Assembly: GCF_035594125.1 (NCBI RefSeq)
Contig: NC_087178.1
Coordinates: 10,312,008-10,376,007 of the forward strand
Reading direction: 5' to 3'
DNA length: 64,000 nt
Source of the DNA: Scylla paramamosain
Lineage: Eukaryota; Arthropoda; Malacostraca; Decapoda; Portunidae
A model generated the notes under the pieces. It ran no database searches, was not told where the DNA came from, and saw only the letters and a list, made by a program, of their open reading frames with translations. Made by a program: the position numbers and the translations under genes. Below are positions 41,437 through 56,125 of this stretch, in pieces; within the stretch, counting starts at the first letter, position 1, and each line of letters starts with the position of its first letter.

Positions 41437-44400
41437 GTTAGGCTTTTTTGTTACCTAATTATGTGAAAAGCAATAAAAATACTCGCTTTTGTTAATGTTG
41501 TGTTCCTATATAAAGATTATTTACACCTGTTTTAGCGTTTTCGTGATGTCTTTTCGTTTTTGCATGAATTTTGGCATTTTTCTACGAAACAAGCTGAAAA
41601 AGCACTCAAAACACACAATTTTATTACATATACTGTTTCTCCATAAAAGTTGTTTTGCATGCTTCTTAGCGTTTTCGTAAGTCGTTCAAAAAGACCAAAG
41701 AGAAACGTTTTTGGTAATGATGTTTCTTTTTTTTTTTTTCCATATTGGGTACTTTTCATGCTTTTTTAACCGTTTTGGTGCCGAACACGCTCATAAACAC
41801 TCAAAAAACACATTTCTGGAAATATCGTTTCCTTTTCTCTATAAAGTGTGCTTTGCGTACATTTTGGCGTTTTGGTACCTAACCATGTGAAATACACTCA
41901 AAATGCAAGTTTTTTATAATGTTAATTGTCTCCATATATTTAGGCGTTTTAGCGTTTTAGTACCTAAGAAACTGAAAAAAAAAACACTCATAACACAAGT
42001 TTCTCTTAATGTGTTTTTGTTTCCTCAGATCGCGTAATCAAGCATTTTGGCATTTTCTACGTAATAAGCTCAAAAACTCTCGAAATACTTGGTTTCAGTA
42101 ATATTATCATGTTTTCTGCATGAAGAGTGTTTGCATACATTTTTTGCGTTTTGGTACCTAACAAGATCATAATCACTCAAAAAACATGTTCCTGGAAATG
42201 TCTTTTTTTTTTTTCCTGATATAGGGTACCTTACATGTATTTATGCATTTAATTACTTAACAGTGTAAAAGAATACACAAAACACGTTTGTTTTTTTCTT
42301 TTGATGTTGTTCTGTTTCTCCATTTAGAGTTTTATTACAGGGTTTTCGCGTTTTCGTAGACAGGAAACTCAAAAACACTCATAACACACGTCTCTCGCAA
42401 TGTCTTTTCGTTTCCTCATTCTTTGCATGCATTTTGGCGATTTTGTACGTAAACTCAAAAGCATTTAAATACTTGTTTTTGTTAAGGTTATTCTCTTTCT
42501 ATTTAAAAGGGTGTTTTCCATTCGTTTTATGGTTTTTTGTACATAAATAGCTCAAAAATACACCAAACACACGTTTTTAGAAATGTTGTTTTGCTTTCCC
42601 CATAGAGGAACTTTTCCATGCCTTTTAGCGTTTTTGTGCCTAACACGCTCATAAACACTAAAAAAAAAAAAAAATACTTGTTTCTGGAAATGTCGTTTCA
42701 TTTCCCTAAAGAGGGCACTTTGCATGCATTTTGGCGTTTTTGCTATCTTACAATGTGAAAAAAACTCAAAAATCACGTTTTTTGGTAATTTTCTTTTATT
42801 TATTTATTTATTTTTCTATATAGAGTAATACTATTTATGTCTTTTAACGTTTTGGTACCAAAAACTTAAAAACACTGATAATACACTTTTCTTGTAATGT
42901 CTTTTCGTTTCCTAATATTAGGTACTTTGCATACATTTTGGCGTTTTCGTAGGTAACAATCTGAAAACCCTTAAAATACTTGTTTTTTCGTAATTTTATT
43001 GTTTCTCCATAAATCATGTTTCACTTGCGTTTTAGCGTTTTGGTACGTAAGTAGCTCAAAAACATTTTGGTGCCTAACACGATCATAAACACTGAACAGA
43101 CACGTTTCACGAAATATCATTTTCTTTCCCAACTATAGCCTATTTTTTCCTGTTTTTTTTTTTTTTTTTGGCTTTTTGGCACCTAATACACATAAAACAC
43201 ATGTTTTTGGAAATGTTTTTTTTTTTTTCCATAGAGAGTGCTATTAATGCCTTTTAACATTTTGGTACCTAAGAAGCTCAAAAGCACTAATAATACACGT
43301 TTCAGGTAATGACCTTTCGTTTCCCATAGTCTACTTTGTGTGCATATTGTCGTTTTTGTAACAAACTCAAAAACATTTTTTTTTTTTTTTTTTTTTCGCA
43401 AATATATAATGTCTCGCCATAAATGTTTTTTTTTTTTTTTGCATGCGTTTTACCATTATGATACGTAATTACCTGAAAAACACTGAAAAGAGACGGTTTC
43501 GGTGACGTTTTGTTACCCATATAAGGTGTTTTTTTTATTTTTTATTTGTTTATTTTTTTTTTCGTTTTGGTACTTAACATGCTAATAAACTTATAAAAGA
43601 CACGTTACTAGAAATTTAATTTCTTTTCCCTATATAGGGATCGTTGGATGCATTTTGGTGTTTTGGTATCTATGAATGTGAAAAAAAACACTCAAAACAC
43701 GTATTTGGTAATGTTTTGTATCTTCATATAGAATGTTATTCATGGTTTATTGCGTGTTGGTACCTAAGAAGCTCAAAAACATTCATAACACACGTTTCTC
43801 GTAATGCCTTTTTCTTTCTCCATATAAAATTTTCGTACCTAAGAAGGATGTATTTTGGCGTTTTTCCACCTAAGCTCACAAAACACTCAAAAAACTTGTT
43901 TTTGGTAATATTATTATTTTTCTCCATAAATTGTGTTTTGCATGCATTTTTTTGCGTTTTTGGTACGTAAGATACTGAAAAAAAACACTCAAAAGACACG
44001 TTTTTTGGTACTATTGTTTTTTTTTTCTTTTTCATATAGAATGCTATTCATGCGTTTTAGAGTTTTGGTACTTAAGAAGCTCAAAAAACAGATTTCTCGT
44101 AAAGACTTTTCGTTTCTCAATATCGAGTGCTTTGCATGCATTTTGCTGTTATATCTCCTAATAATGTGAAATACAATACACGTTTTTGGTATTAATCTTC
44201 TTTTTCTCCAAATAAAGTGCTATTCATGTGTTTTAACGTTTTGGTACCTAAGAAGCTAAAAAAAAATAAAATAATGATAATAAACGTTTTTGTAATGTCG
44301 TTTCGGTTCCCCATATAGGATAGTTTGTATGCATTTTGGTGTTTTCGACATAAAAAAAAAACTCAAAAACACTCGTTATTTATTTTCCATAAGGATATAA

Positions 44401-45800
44401 TTCATGTTTTTTTTTTAACCGTTTTCCTTGCTAATACGTTAAAAACACTGAAAATATATGATTCTGGAAATGTAGTTCTGTTTCCCCTTATAGGGATATT
44501 TCCATGCACTTTGCCGTTTTGATACCTAACAATGTTAAAAACATTCAAAATACAAGTTTTTTTTATAATAATTTATGTTTGTTTTATATAGTGTGATATT
44601 CATACATATTTTTTTCTGGTTTGGTACCTAAAAAGCTCAAAAACAATCATAATACACGTTTCTCGTAAAGTTCTCTCGTTTCCCCTTATAAACTATTTTC
44701 CATGCAATTCAGCGTTTTTGTACGTAAAAAGCTGAAAAAAGAAAATACACGTTTTTTGCTAAAGTTATTTTGTTTTTCCATGCATTTTATCATTTTACGA
44801 CGTAAGTAGCTCAAAAACTCTCAGAAGATGTTTTATTAATGTTTGTTTTACGGTTTTTTTTTTTTTACATTTTTGTGCCTAGCATGCTCACAAACACACA
44901 AAAGACCCGTTTCTTGAAATCTCGTTTCCTATCCCGATATAAGGTACTTTCCTTACATTTTGGCGTTTTGGTATCTAACAATGTGAAAAATCACTCTAAA
45001 TACCAATTTTTGGTTATCTTATTATGTTTCTTATTATGTGCTATGCATACATTTTCTCGTTTTGGTACCAAAGAAGCTCAAAAACAAAAACAAAAAATAC
45101 ACGTTTCTTGTAATATGTTTTCGTTACGTGATATAGGGTAATTTACATACATTTTGGCGTTTTCTACGTATTGAGTTGAAAAGCACTAAAAACACGTTTC
45201 TTTTGTAATTTTTTACTATTGCTCCATACTTTTTTTTTTTTTTTTTTTTTTGCATGCATTTTGGCGTTTTGGTACATACCTCAAAAAACACTGAAAAGAG
45301 ATGTATGTAGTTATATTATTTTGTTTACTCATACAGGATGGTTTCCATACATTTTGGGTTTTGGTGCTTAGCACGCTCATAAACACTCAAAAAGATACGT
45401 TTCTGGAAATATCGCTTTGCATGCTTTTGGTGATTTGTTGCCTAACAATATGAAATACAGTCGAGATACATGTCTTCGATAATGCTTTTCTGTTTTTCCA
45501 TATAGAGTGTTATTCATGCACTTTAACATTTTGGTACCTAAGAACCTCAAAATACTCATACTACAAGTTTCTCATGAAGTCTTTTTGTTTCCCTATATAG
45601 GGTACTTTGCATGCATTTTCGCTTTTTCTACGTAACAAGCTATAAAAAAAAATAAATAAAAAAATGTATGATTTTGATAATATTACTCTGTTTCTACGTT
45701 AAAGTTTTTTTGCATGCGTTTTAGCGTTTTGGTACGTAAATAAATTAAAAGACTTAAAAGGCACGATTAATGTAATGTTGTTTTGTTTTTCGAAATAGAG
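41437..45800 (-). repeat. Five-monomer-type satellite, reverse orientation
   Basis: Reverse-reading diverged monomers, 4.4 kb, with many T runs, including 20-23 T near 43,380 and 45,230. I found no inverted or direct partner in the window. No gene seen. Confidence 0.84.
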
Positions 45801-48596
45801 AAATCATGTATTTTGAGTGTGTTTCACATTGTTACCCGCCAAAACGCCAAAATGCATGCAAAGCCCCTTATAATAGGAAAAGAAACGATATTTTTCAGAA
45901 AAAAAAAATAGTGCTTTGAGGGTTTCTGAGCATGTAAGCATGTATGAAAATTCAAAACATTACGAAAAAAACGTATCTTATGAGTGTTTTTCAGCTTCTT
46001 ACGTACCAAAACTCTAAATTACATGCAAAAACACCCTTCATAAACACAATAACTTTATAAAAAAATATGTGTTTTAAATGTTTTGGGCTTGTTACGTTGA
46101 AAAGTAAAAATGAATGCAATTTACTCTATACGGGGAAACGAGAAATTACGAGAAGCGTGTATTATGAGTTTGTTTGTTTTTATCTTCTTAGGTACCAAAA
46201 TCCTAAAACGAATGAATAGTACTCTATATTGAAAAACTAACAATATTACCAAAAACGTGTATTTTGAGTGTTTTCTCACATTATTAGGTAGCAAAACAGC
46301 ACGAAGCAATAAAGGTTCATATATGGGGAAACGAAACAGCATTACCAGAAACGTGTCTCTTCAGTGTTTTGAGCGTGTTAGTTACCAACACGTTTAAAAG
46401 CATGGAAATCACCTTATATAAGAATAGAAAACAACGTTACGTACATGTCTTTTGAGTGTTTTTAATCTTCTTACGTACTGAAACGATAAAACCCATATAA
46501 AACACAGTTCATGGTGAAACAGAATAATTTTACCAAAAACAAGTATTTTGGCTGTTTTCAGGTTTTTTACGTACAAAACCGGCAAAATGCATCCAAAGTA
46601 CCCTATATGTTTAGACGAAAGGGGATTGCGAGAACTATTTCTTAGTGTTTTTTTTGGGGGGGCTTCTTAGGTACAAAAACGAGGAATCGCATGACTAGCG
46701 ATCTCTTTGGAGAAACAAAACAACATTACCAAAAACGTGTATTTTAAGTATATTTCACATTGTTAGGTACTAAAACGCCATTGTCTATGTAATGCACCCT
46801 AAATGGCGAAACGAGTTTTCCAGAAGTGTCTTTCCAGATGTTGATGAGCGTGCTAGGCACCAAAACGATAAAAGCGAAAACGCTTTGTGTGTCCACTATA
46901 TCTGGGAAAACAAAACAACATTACAAAAAAATGTCTCTTTTCAGTGTTTGTAAGCTACTTACGTTTCCAAAAGCTAAAACGCATATAAATATGTTTTATT
47001 CAGAAACACAATAACTTTATTTAAACTTGTATTTCAATTGTTTTCTGAGTTTGTTACGTACAAAAAAGAAAAAAACCGTGCAAAGTACTCTCTATGATGA
47101 AACGAAAAGACATTACGAGAAAGTGTTTTTAAGCTTCTTAGGTACCAAAACGGAAAAAGGTGATAATACAACTATATAATGGAAAAACAAAACGACATTA
47201 CTAAAAACACGCATTTTGAGTGCTTTTTTTACATTACTAAAATACCTGAAAAGCCTTTATATACGAAAATAAAACGTGATTACAAGAAACGAGAAACGTG
47301 TATTTATGTGTCTTTCAGCACGTTAGGCAACAAAACGCTAAAAAGCATGGAAAATGACCTTATAGCGGAATACAAAACGTTACGAAAAACGAGTCTTTTG
47401 AGAGTTTTGTTTTTACTTTTTACGCTAAAACTCATGCAAAAGACCTTTTATGGAGAAACAGAATAACATTAAAAAAAAAAAAAGTGTTCTGAGTGTTTTC
47501 GGCTTGTTACTTGGAAAACTCAAAAACGCATACAAAGTATTCTATATGGGGAAAGAAAAATGCATTACGAAAAACATGTATAATGGATGTTTTCAGCTTT
47601 TTAGGTACCAAAAATGAGGAAAAGCAAGAATAACACTTCCTATTCAGAAACACAACAACATTACTAAAAACGTGTATTTTAAGTGTTTTTCGTACTGTAA
47701 GACATCAAAACGACAAAATGGATGCAAAACTCTTTATATTCAGGAACGAAGCAACATTACAAGAAATGCATTTTTTTGTGTTTTTGTGCATGTTAGGCAC
47801 GAAAATGCTAAAAAGAATGGAATACACCTTATATGGGAAAACGAAACAACATTACTTATATTGTACATTTTGAGTCTGTTTTCAGTTTTTAGGTAACAAA
47901 ACGATAAAACGCATGAAAAAAAAACTGTAGAAACAGATTACCATTACCAAAAAAAAAAAAAATAAATTCTAGTGTCTTTTCAGCATATTAGGTCAATATG
48001 CAGGCAATGTACAATGCAATAGAGAATGGAAAACGCATAACGAGAAACATGTATTGAGTGTTTTTTTTTTCAGATTTGCATTAGTAGGACTCTATATAGA
48101 GAGAAACAGAACAACATTATCAAAAACGTGTATTTTAAGTGCATTTCATATTTTGAAGTGACAAAACGCCAAAATGCATTTAAAGCACCCTATATTTGGC
48201 AAAGGTAACGATATCTTAAGAAACGTCTTTTTAGTGTTTATGGAAACAAAACATTACCAAAAAACGTGTCTTTTCAATGTTTATAAAGTTACGTACTAAA
48301 ACGCTAAAACGTATGTAATAAAAAAATATATATAAATTTGCCCCCTTAAAAAAATCGTTTATATTGAGTGTTTTTGAGTTTCATACGTAGAAAAATACCA
48401 AGATCATGAAATTACCCTATATGAAAACAAAAAGACATTACGAGAAAAGTGTATTATAAGTATTTTTGAGTTTTTTATTTACAAAAAAAAAAAAAAAAGG
48501 AATACAAAACAACATTACTAAAAACGTGTTTTATAGGTTCTTATGTACAGAAACGCTAAAACCCAAGCAAAACACCCTTTATGGAGAAGTGAAATA
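45801..48596 (+). repeat. Five-monomer-type satellite, forward orientation
   Basis: The clearest place to see the five-monomer cycle. The CACATTGTTA-type monomer recurs near 45,812, 46,257, 46,738, 47,211, 47,665 and 48,129, at spacings of 445-481 bp. From 48,497 it is the left end of duplicated segment D1. No gene seen. Confidence 0.86.
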
Positions 48597-50430
48597 AATA
48601 TTTCGTTGATAAATTACATTCAGGACAGTTAGGGAACATCCCTTACAGAAAAATAAGATCGCAGAAGAATGGTCCTAAATGGATGACTGATAATAAAACA
48701 CTACATAGGGCGAAAGAGAAGTATATATGAGATTAAAGACAGGGGAAGTGGTTTTAAGGCCATAATATAATGAATTTGAAAAGCCAGGAGTTTAACAAGG
48801 AAAGCTAAAAATAGTTAAGCATTAAAGGTAGCCAGCCAAGCGAAGATGGACCCCAAGGGATTTTATCAGACATATAAGACGAAGAATAGAGAAACAAAAG
48901 TTCCTTAAAGACAGCAGAATGGGACCTGCTTAATTGTTGGGAGGAGATTAGTAAAATTGTGAATGAGTATTTTTTAACTGTCTTTGCCCAGGAAAACATG
49001 CAGGATTTGCCGAATAGTGAGAAGATATTTAGAATAGAAGAGAAAGAAAAGCTGACAGATATTACTATATCTAAAGAGATAGTGGAACAGGAGATAGATA
49101 AGCTGAAAAGTTCAAGTCACCAGGACCAGATGAAATATATTCCAGAGTATTTAAGGAATGGAAAAAGGTTATAAGTAATCTGTTAGTTTCTGTCCTTAGG
49201 AAATCACTTTAGTCATGTGAGGTATCGGTAATGTGGAGGCAGATAATGGTGATAGTTATGGCATCCTATATCAGGACTTTAGTAAAGCATTTAACAAGGT
49301 ACCCAATCAGAGGTTACTGAGAAAGGTTAGGGCGCACGAGAGAGATGAGGTGTTTAGATTGGATAAGGTCATGGCTAAGCGGCAGGCGACAGAGTGTTGT
49401 AATAAACGGCTCTAAATCCGAGTGGGGTCAAGTAATTATTGGGGTGACAAAGGGATTATTAGTATTAGGGCCGATGTTGTTTGTTATATATGTCAATGAC
49501 TTGGATAGTGGAATTAGTAGTGTTGTTAGTAAATTTGCGGATGACACGAGAGTATGTAGATTAATTAGGTCTGAATCGCATACAATCGCCTTGCAGGCAG
49601 ATTTGGATAGGATGAACGAATGGACAGACAGATGGCAAATGCAGTTTAATATCAACAAATTGAAAGCACTTAGCGTAAGTGGAAGAAACCCACACATTAG
49701 TTACACAATGAACAACCAAGTTCTGGTAGGTTCAGGGTAAGAAAATGATTTGAGATTTAAAGTTAGCCTTGAACTCCGTCTAAGAAAGCAATGCAAAGAG
49801 GCCAGAAACAAAGCAAATAGTGTATTATGATTCATTTTCATGAGTGCTAAAAGGAGAACTCCCGAAGTAATATTAAAGTTACATTTGGCGCTGGTCAGAC
49901 TTCATCTAGAATACGCTGTCCAATTCTGGTCACCACATCACAGGAAGGATAAAGGTCTATTAGAATCAGTACAAAGGAGAAAGACTAAAAGGATACAGGG
50001 GATGAGGAGTATTCCTTACGAAGCGAGATTCAAGCTGTTAAATTTACATTCTTTAGAGAGACGTAGGTTAAGAGTGGACCTGATAGAAGTCTTTAAGTGG
50101 TATATGGGTTATAACAAGGGCAACATAAGGAAAATTCTTAGAATCTGTAACCATGATAGAACAAGAAAAATGGGTTCAAGCCTGAAAACTTGATGTTCAA
50201 AAAGGAGACAAGAAGGAATTGGTTCTCAAATAAAATAGTAGATGATTGGAACGGACGTAGTAATCAAGCTGTTAGTGCTGAGGCATTTGGGAACTGTAAG
50301 AGAAAATTAGACATTTATGGATGGGGGTGATAGGTGGGAATAGGTAGGCATATTTCATACAAGTACTGCCACGTGTAGGCCTGATGCCTTCTTGCATATT
50401 TACTTATTTCTTATGTTCTTATATTCTTAT
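48597..50430 (+). mobile_element. CR1/jockey-like non-LTR retrotransposon, dead copy 2
   Basis: The same insertion as at 29,074-30,740, with the same satellite junctions on both sides, so it was copied with its surroundings rather than inserted twice. It is longer than copy 1 because it keeps 179 bp (49,183-49,361). Shared damage includes a one-base loss within the KSSKSPGPDE-type segment (near 29,590 and 49,117) and the same altered GV(I/T)KGLLVLGP in place of the usual GVPQGSVLGP-like motif. Confidence 0.86.
49233..50193 (+). pseudogene. Reverse-transcriptase remnant (CR1-like ORF2), copy 2
   Basis: Frames at 49,233-49,415, 49,345-49,740 and 49,840-50,193 together cover most of the enzyme core. 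The first holds ILYQDFSKAFNKVPNQRLL with the catalytic Asp region. The second holds RSWLSGRRQSVVINGSKSEW and KFADDTRV. The third holds LHLEYAVQFWSPHHRKDKG and RIQGMRSIPYEARF. Frameshifts between them and stops further on make it non-functional. It is the better template for classifying the element. Confidence 0.86.
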
Positions 50431-53400
50431 TACCAAAAGCGTGTATTTTCAGTGTTTTTTCAGCTATTACGTGAAAAAGAAAATGCCAAAATGCATGCAA
50501 AGCACCCTAAATGAGTAAAAAAAGGGACATTACGAGAAACGTGCATTATGAGTGTTTTTTTCAGATTCTTAGATACCAAAACGCTGAATAAAACTCATGA
50601 ATAAAACTCTTAATTGAGAAACAGAACAACCTTACCAAATGCGTGTATTTTGAGTGTTTTTCACATTCTTAGTTACCAAAACCCCAAATTGCAAGTGAAA
50701 CTAGATTTATGTGAAAAAAAAAAGGCATTTCCAGAAAGGTGTCTTTTAAGGGTTTTTGTACGTGTTAGGCAATAAAGCACTAGAAAGCAGGGGAATCACA
50801 TTACATAGGAATAAAACCAACTTTAACCAAGAACTTGCCTTTAAGTGTTTTTGACCTCCTTACATACCAAAACGCTAAAACGCATGCAAAACATCCTTTA
50901 TGGAGAACTGAATAACATTACCAAAAACATGTATTTTGAGTATTTTTGATCATGTTACCTATAAAATCGCTTAAATACATGGAAAGAACCCTATGTTTGG
51001 GAAACGAAAGGACATTACGAGAAACGTGTATTATGAGTGTTATTAAGTTCCTTAAGTACCAAAAAGCTAAAACCCACAAATAACAACACTCTTTATAAAT
51101 AAACAAACAAAAAAAAAAAGTAATTTTCTTTTTTTTTTTTTGTTAGTCTTCTTCATAGGTACCGAGATGCCAAAATTCTGGCAAAATTCAGGGAAATTAT
51201 GTGGAAAAAAGAACATTATCAAAAAAAATATTTTAGCTTATTTCGGACTGTTATGTAAAAAACCCTAAATTGCATGCAAAGCCACCTATATGGGGAAATT
51301 AAACGACTTTACCAGAAACCTGTCGTTTGAGTGTTTTTCAGCATGTTAGGCATCAAAACAATAAATAATATGGAAGTCACTCTATATGGGAATCGAAAAC
51401 ATCATTACTAAAAACTTGTTTTTTCAGTGTTTTACGTAGAAAAAAAAACTAAAACGGATGCAAACAAACCAATATCAAGAAATAGAATAACATTACCAAA
51501 AAGGTATATTTTGAGTGTTTTTGAGCCCGTTACCTATAAAAAACGCGAAAATGGATGCAAAGCACTCTATATTGGGAAACAAAAGGACATTACGAGAAAC
51601 GTGTATAATTATAGTTTTATAGTTTCAGAAGAACCACAAGTCAAAAGTTTCTTAGATACCAAAATGCTGAAACTCATGAATAACACTCTTGATTGAGACA
51701 CAGAACAATCTTACCAAATGCGTGTATTTTGAGTGTTTTTCACATTCTTAGTTACCAAAACCCGAAATTGCATGCGAAACTAGTAATATGTGGGGAAAAA
51801 ATTATATTACCAGAGAAGTGTCTTTTGAGTGTTTTTGAGCGTGTTAAGCAATAAATTACTAAAAAGAAGAACAACCACATTACATGTTAATAAAAACCAA
51901 CTTTTACCAAGAACTTGCCGTTAAATGTTTTTGAGATCCTTCCATACCAAACGCTAAAACGAATCCAAAACACCCTTTATGGAGAAACACAATAACATTA
52001 CCAAAAACGTGTATTTTGAGTGTTTTTTTTTATCATGTTACCTATAAAAACGCTTGAATACATGCAAACAACCCTATGTTTGGGAAACGAAAGGATATTA
52101 CGAGAAACGTGTATTATGAGTGTTTTTAAGTTCTTTAAGTACCAAAAAGCTAAAACCCATATATAACACTCTTTATAGAGAAAAAATAAATAAATAAATA
52201 AAAAAATTGCTTTTTTTTGTTGTTCATCTTCATAGGTACCGAGATGCCAAAATTCTGGCAAAATTCAGGGTAATTATGTGGAAAAAAGAACATTATCAAA
52301 AACGTTAATTTTAGCTTTTTTTCAGACTATTGTGTACCAAATCCACATGCATGCAAAAGCCACCTATATGTGGAAATTAAACGACGTTACCGGAAACCTG
52401 TCTTTTGACTGCACCAAAACGATAAATAATATGAAATATGGGAATCCAAAACAAAATTACTGAAAACGTGTCTTTTCAGTGTTTTACGTAGAAAAATGCT
52501 AAAACGGATGCAAACCAACCAATATGAAGAAATAGAATAACATTACCAAAAGGTATATTTTGAGTGTTTTTGAGCTTGTTACCTACAAAAAACGCGAAAA
52601 TGAATGCAATCCACTCTATATTTGGAAACAAAAGGAGATTACGAGAAACGTGTATAATGAGTATTTTATAGTTTCACAAGAACCACAAGGCAAAAAACGC
52701 AAAAACTCGTGTATGTGGAGAAGTTTCTTAGATACCAAAATGCTGAAACTCATGAATAACACTCTGAATTCAGAAACAGAACAACCTTACCAAATGGGTG
52801 TATTTTGAGTGTTTTTCACATTCTTAGTTACCAGAACCCCAAATTGCATGCGAAACTAGCTTTATGTGGGAAAAAAATGACATTACCAGAAAAGTGTCTT
52901 TTGAGTGTTTTTGAGCGTGTTAAGCAATAAAGCACTAAAAAGCACGGTAATCACATTACATGGGAATAAATCCAACTTTTACCAAGAATTTGCCTTTAAG
53001 TGTTTTTGAGCTAAAGCGCAAGCAAAACTCCCTTTATGGAAAAACAGAATAACATTACCAAAAGACATATTTCTAGTGCCTTTGATCATGTTACCTATAA
53101 AAACGCTTAAATACATGCAAAGAACCCTATGTTTGGGAAACGAAAGGACATTACGAGAAACGTGTATTATAAGTGTTTTTAAGCTACTAAGTACCAAAGA
53201 TCTAAAACCCACAAATAACACTCTTTATAAAGAAACCAAAAAAAAATAAAAATAAATAAATAAATAAAAAAATAAACAAAAAAATAGCATTTTTTTTTTT
53301 TTTGTTATTCATGTTCATAGGTACCGAGATGCCGCCAAAATTCTGTTAAAATTCTGGGAAATTAGGTGGATAAAAGAACATTATCGAAAAAGTTAATTTT

Positions 53401-54821
53401 AGCTTTTTTTTCGGACTGTTATGTATCAAACCCTAAAGTGCATGTAAAGCCACCTATATGAGGAAATTAAACGACTTGACAAGAAAACTGTCTTTTGAGT
53501 GTTTTTCAGCATGTTAGGCACCAAAACGATAAATAATATGGAAGTCAATCTATATGGGAATCCAAAACAATATTACTGAAAACGTGTCTTTTCAGTGTTT
53601 TACGTAGAAAAACGCTAAAACGGATGCAAACCAACCAATATGAAGAAAAAGAATAACATTACCAAAAAGGTATATTTTAAGTGTTATTGAGCTTGTTACC
53701 AACAAAAAAAAAACACACGAAAATGGATGCAAAGCACTCTATATTGGGAAACAAAAAGACATTACGAGAAACGTGTATAATGAGTGTTTTATAGTTTCAC
53801 AAGAACCACAAGGCAAAAAACACAAAAACTCGTGTATATGGAGAAGTTTCTTAGATACCAAAATGCTGAAACTCCTGAATAACACTTTTAATTAAAAAAC
53901 AGAATAACCTTACTAAATGCGTGTATTTTGAGTGTTTTTTACATTCTTAGTTACCAAAACCCCAAAATGCATGCGAAACTAGCTTTATGTGGGACGAAAA
54001 ATGACATTACCAGAGAAGTGTCTTTTGAGTGTTTTTGAGCGTGTTAGGCAATAAAGCACTAAAAAGGAGGGCAATCATATTACATGGGAATAAAACCAAC
54101 TTTTACCAAGAACTTGCCTTTAAGTGTTTTTGAGCTCCTTATATACGAAATCGCTAAAACGCATGCAAAACACCCTTTATGGAGAAACAGATTAACATTA
54201 CCAAAAACATGTATTTTGAATGTTTTTGATCATGTTATCTCTAAAAACGCTTAAATACATGGAAAGAACCCTATGTCTGGGAAACGAAAGCACATTACGA
54301 GAAACGTGTATTATGAGTGTTTTTAAGTTCCATAAGTACCAAAAAAGTTAAACCTCTTTATAAAGAAAGAAAATCAAATAGAAAAATAGGATTTTTTTGG
54401 GGGGGTATTCTTCTTCATAAGTACCGAGATGCCAAAATTTTTGCAAAATTCAGGGAAATTATGTGAAAAAAGAACATTATCAAAAAAGTTAATTTTAGCT
54501 TTTTTTTTCGGACTGTTATGTACGAAACCTTAAAGTGCATGCAAAGCCAACTATATGGGAAAATTAAACGACTTTACTAGAAACCTGTGTTTTGAGTGTT
54601 TTTCAGCATGTTAGTCACCAAAACAATAAATAATATGGAAGTCATTCTATATGAGAATCCAAAACAAAATTACTGAAAACGTGTCTTTTCCGTGTTTTAC
54701 GTGGAAAAACGCTAAAACGGATGCAAACCAACCAATATGAAGAAATAGAATAAGATTACCAAAAAGATATATTTTGAATGTTTTTGAGCTTTTTACTTAC
54801 AAAAACGCGAAAATGGATGCC
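50431..54821 (+). repeat. 1.1-kb higher-order satellite array, forward orientation
   Basis: Landmarks near 51,157, 52,233, 53,319 and 54,419 give periods of 1,076-1,100 bp, the most regular run in the window. Units are less diverged than in the left arrays, judging by eye. It ends sharply near 54,821 where reverse-reading monomers start. No gene seen. Confidence 0.9.
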
Positions 54822-56125
54822 TTTTAGCGGTTTGTTACCTAAGAAGTAAAAAGAAAAAACCTTTCTCGTAATATTTTTTTTCCATTTAACCAAATAGGGT
54901 ACATAGAATGTATTATGACGTTTTTCACGTAACAGCCTCAAAAACAATAAAAAAAAAACTTGTTTTTGGTAATGTTATTCTGTTTCTCCATCAAGGGTGT
55001 TTTGCATGCGTTTTAGCGTTCTGATACCTAAGTTGCTCAAAAATACTGAAAATAGACATTTTTGTTAATGTTTTGTTTTCCATTACAGTGTGATTTCCAT
55101 GCTTTTCATCGTTTTGGAGCTAGAACACTGATAAACACTCAAAAGACACCTTTCTAGAAAACTAGTTTCCTTTCGCATGCTTTGCATGTGTACTTAACAA
55201 TGAGAAATACACTCCAATTACAAGTTTTTGGTAATGTTATTATGTTTCTCGATGACGATTTTTTTTTTTTTTTTTTTTTTTTGCATGCAGCTTAGGTTTT
55301 TGGTATGTAATAAGCTCAAAAACACTTAAAAGACACGTTTTCCTTAGTGTTCTTTTGTTGTTCAAATCAAGTGATTTCCAAGCTTTATATCGATTTAGTG
55401 TCTAAACACTCCAAAGACACGTTTCTGGAAACATCGTTTCATTTCCTCATAAAGGTTACTTTGCATGCATTTTTGCGTTTTGTATGTAACAAGCTCATAA
55501 ACACACAAAATACTTGTTTTTGGCAATTTTATTCTCTTTCTCCATAAAAAGTGTTTTGCAAACGTATTAGCGTTTTGGTACATAAGAAGCTCATAAAGAT
55601 TGAAGACATGTTTTTGATAGTGTTTTTTATTCCCATATGGTGATCTTTCCATACTTTTTAGCATTCTGGTACCTAGCAGATTCATAAACATTCAAAAGAC
55701 ACGTTTCATTAAATTTAGTTTCGTTTGTTAGTTAGTTGGCTTCCATACATTTTGGCGTTTTGGCACCTAACAATATGAAAAAAAACACTCAAAATACACG
55801 TTTTTGGTGATGTTGTTATGTTTATCCATACAGAGTGCTATTCATGCGTTTTCACATTTTGCTACCTAAGAAGCTCAAATTTACTCATAATACACGTTTC
55901 TCGTAATGTCTTTTTCTTTCTTCATATAGAATACTTTGCATATATTATGGCGTTTTTCTTCCTAACAAGCTCAAAAACTCTCAAATGATTTCTTTTCGGT
56001 GATATTATTCTGTTTTCCCATAAAGGGTGTTTTTCATGCATTTTACCTTCTTGGTACGTAAGAAGCTGAAAAAAAAAAAAAACTCAAAAGAGACGTTTTT
56101 GGCAAAATAGTTTTTTTTTTTTTTT
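54822..56125 (-). repeat. Five-monomer-type satellite, reverse orientation
   Basis: Reverse-reading monomers forming the inner part of the right P3 arm. A 23-base T run near 55,260 matches the A run near 37,757. The block flips to forward near 56,125, after a 20-base T run that mirrors the A run at 36,920. No gene seen. Confidence 0.85.

Larger units (their letters stand above)
48497..52210. repeat. Direct segmental duplication D1, right copy
   Basis: Partner of 28,973-32,516. The left border lies next to a run of 16 A near 48,482, where the flanking satellite stops matching. The right border cannot be fixed because both sides run on in similar 1.1-kb satellite; it is at least 52,200. Confidence 0.82.
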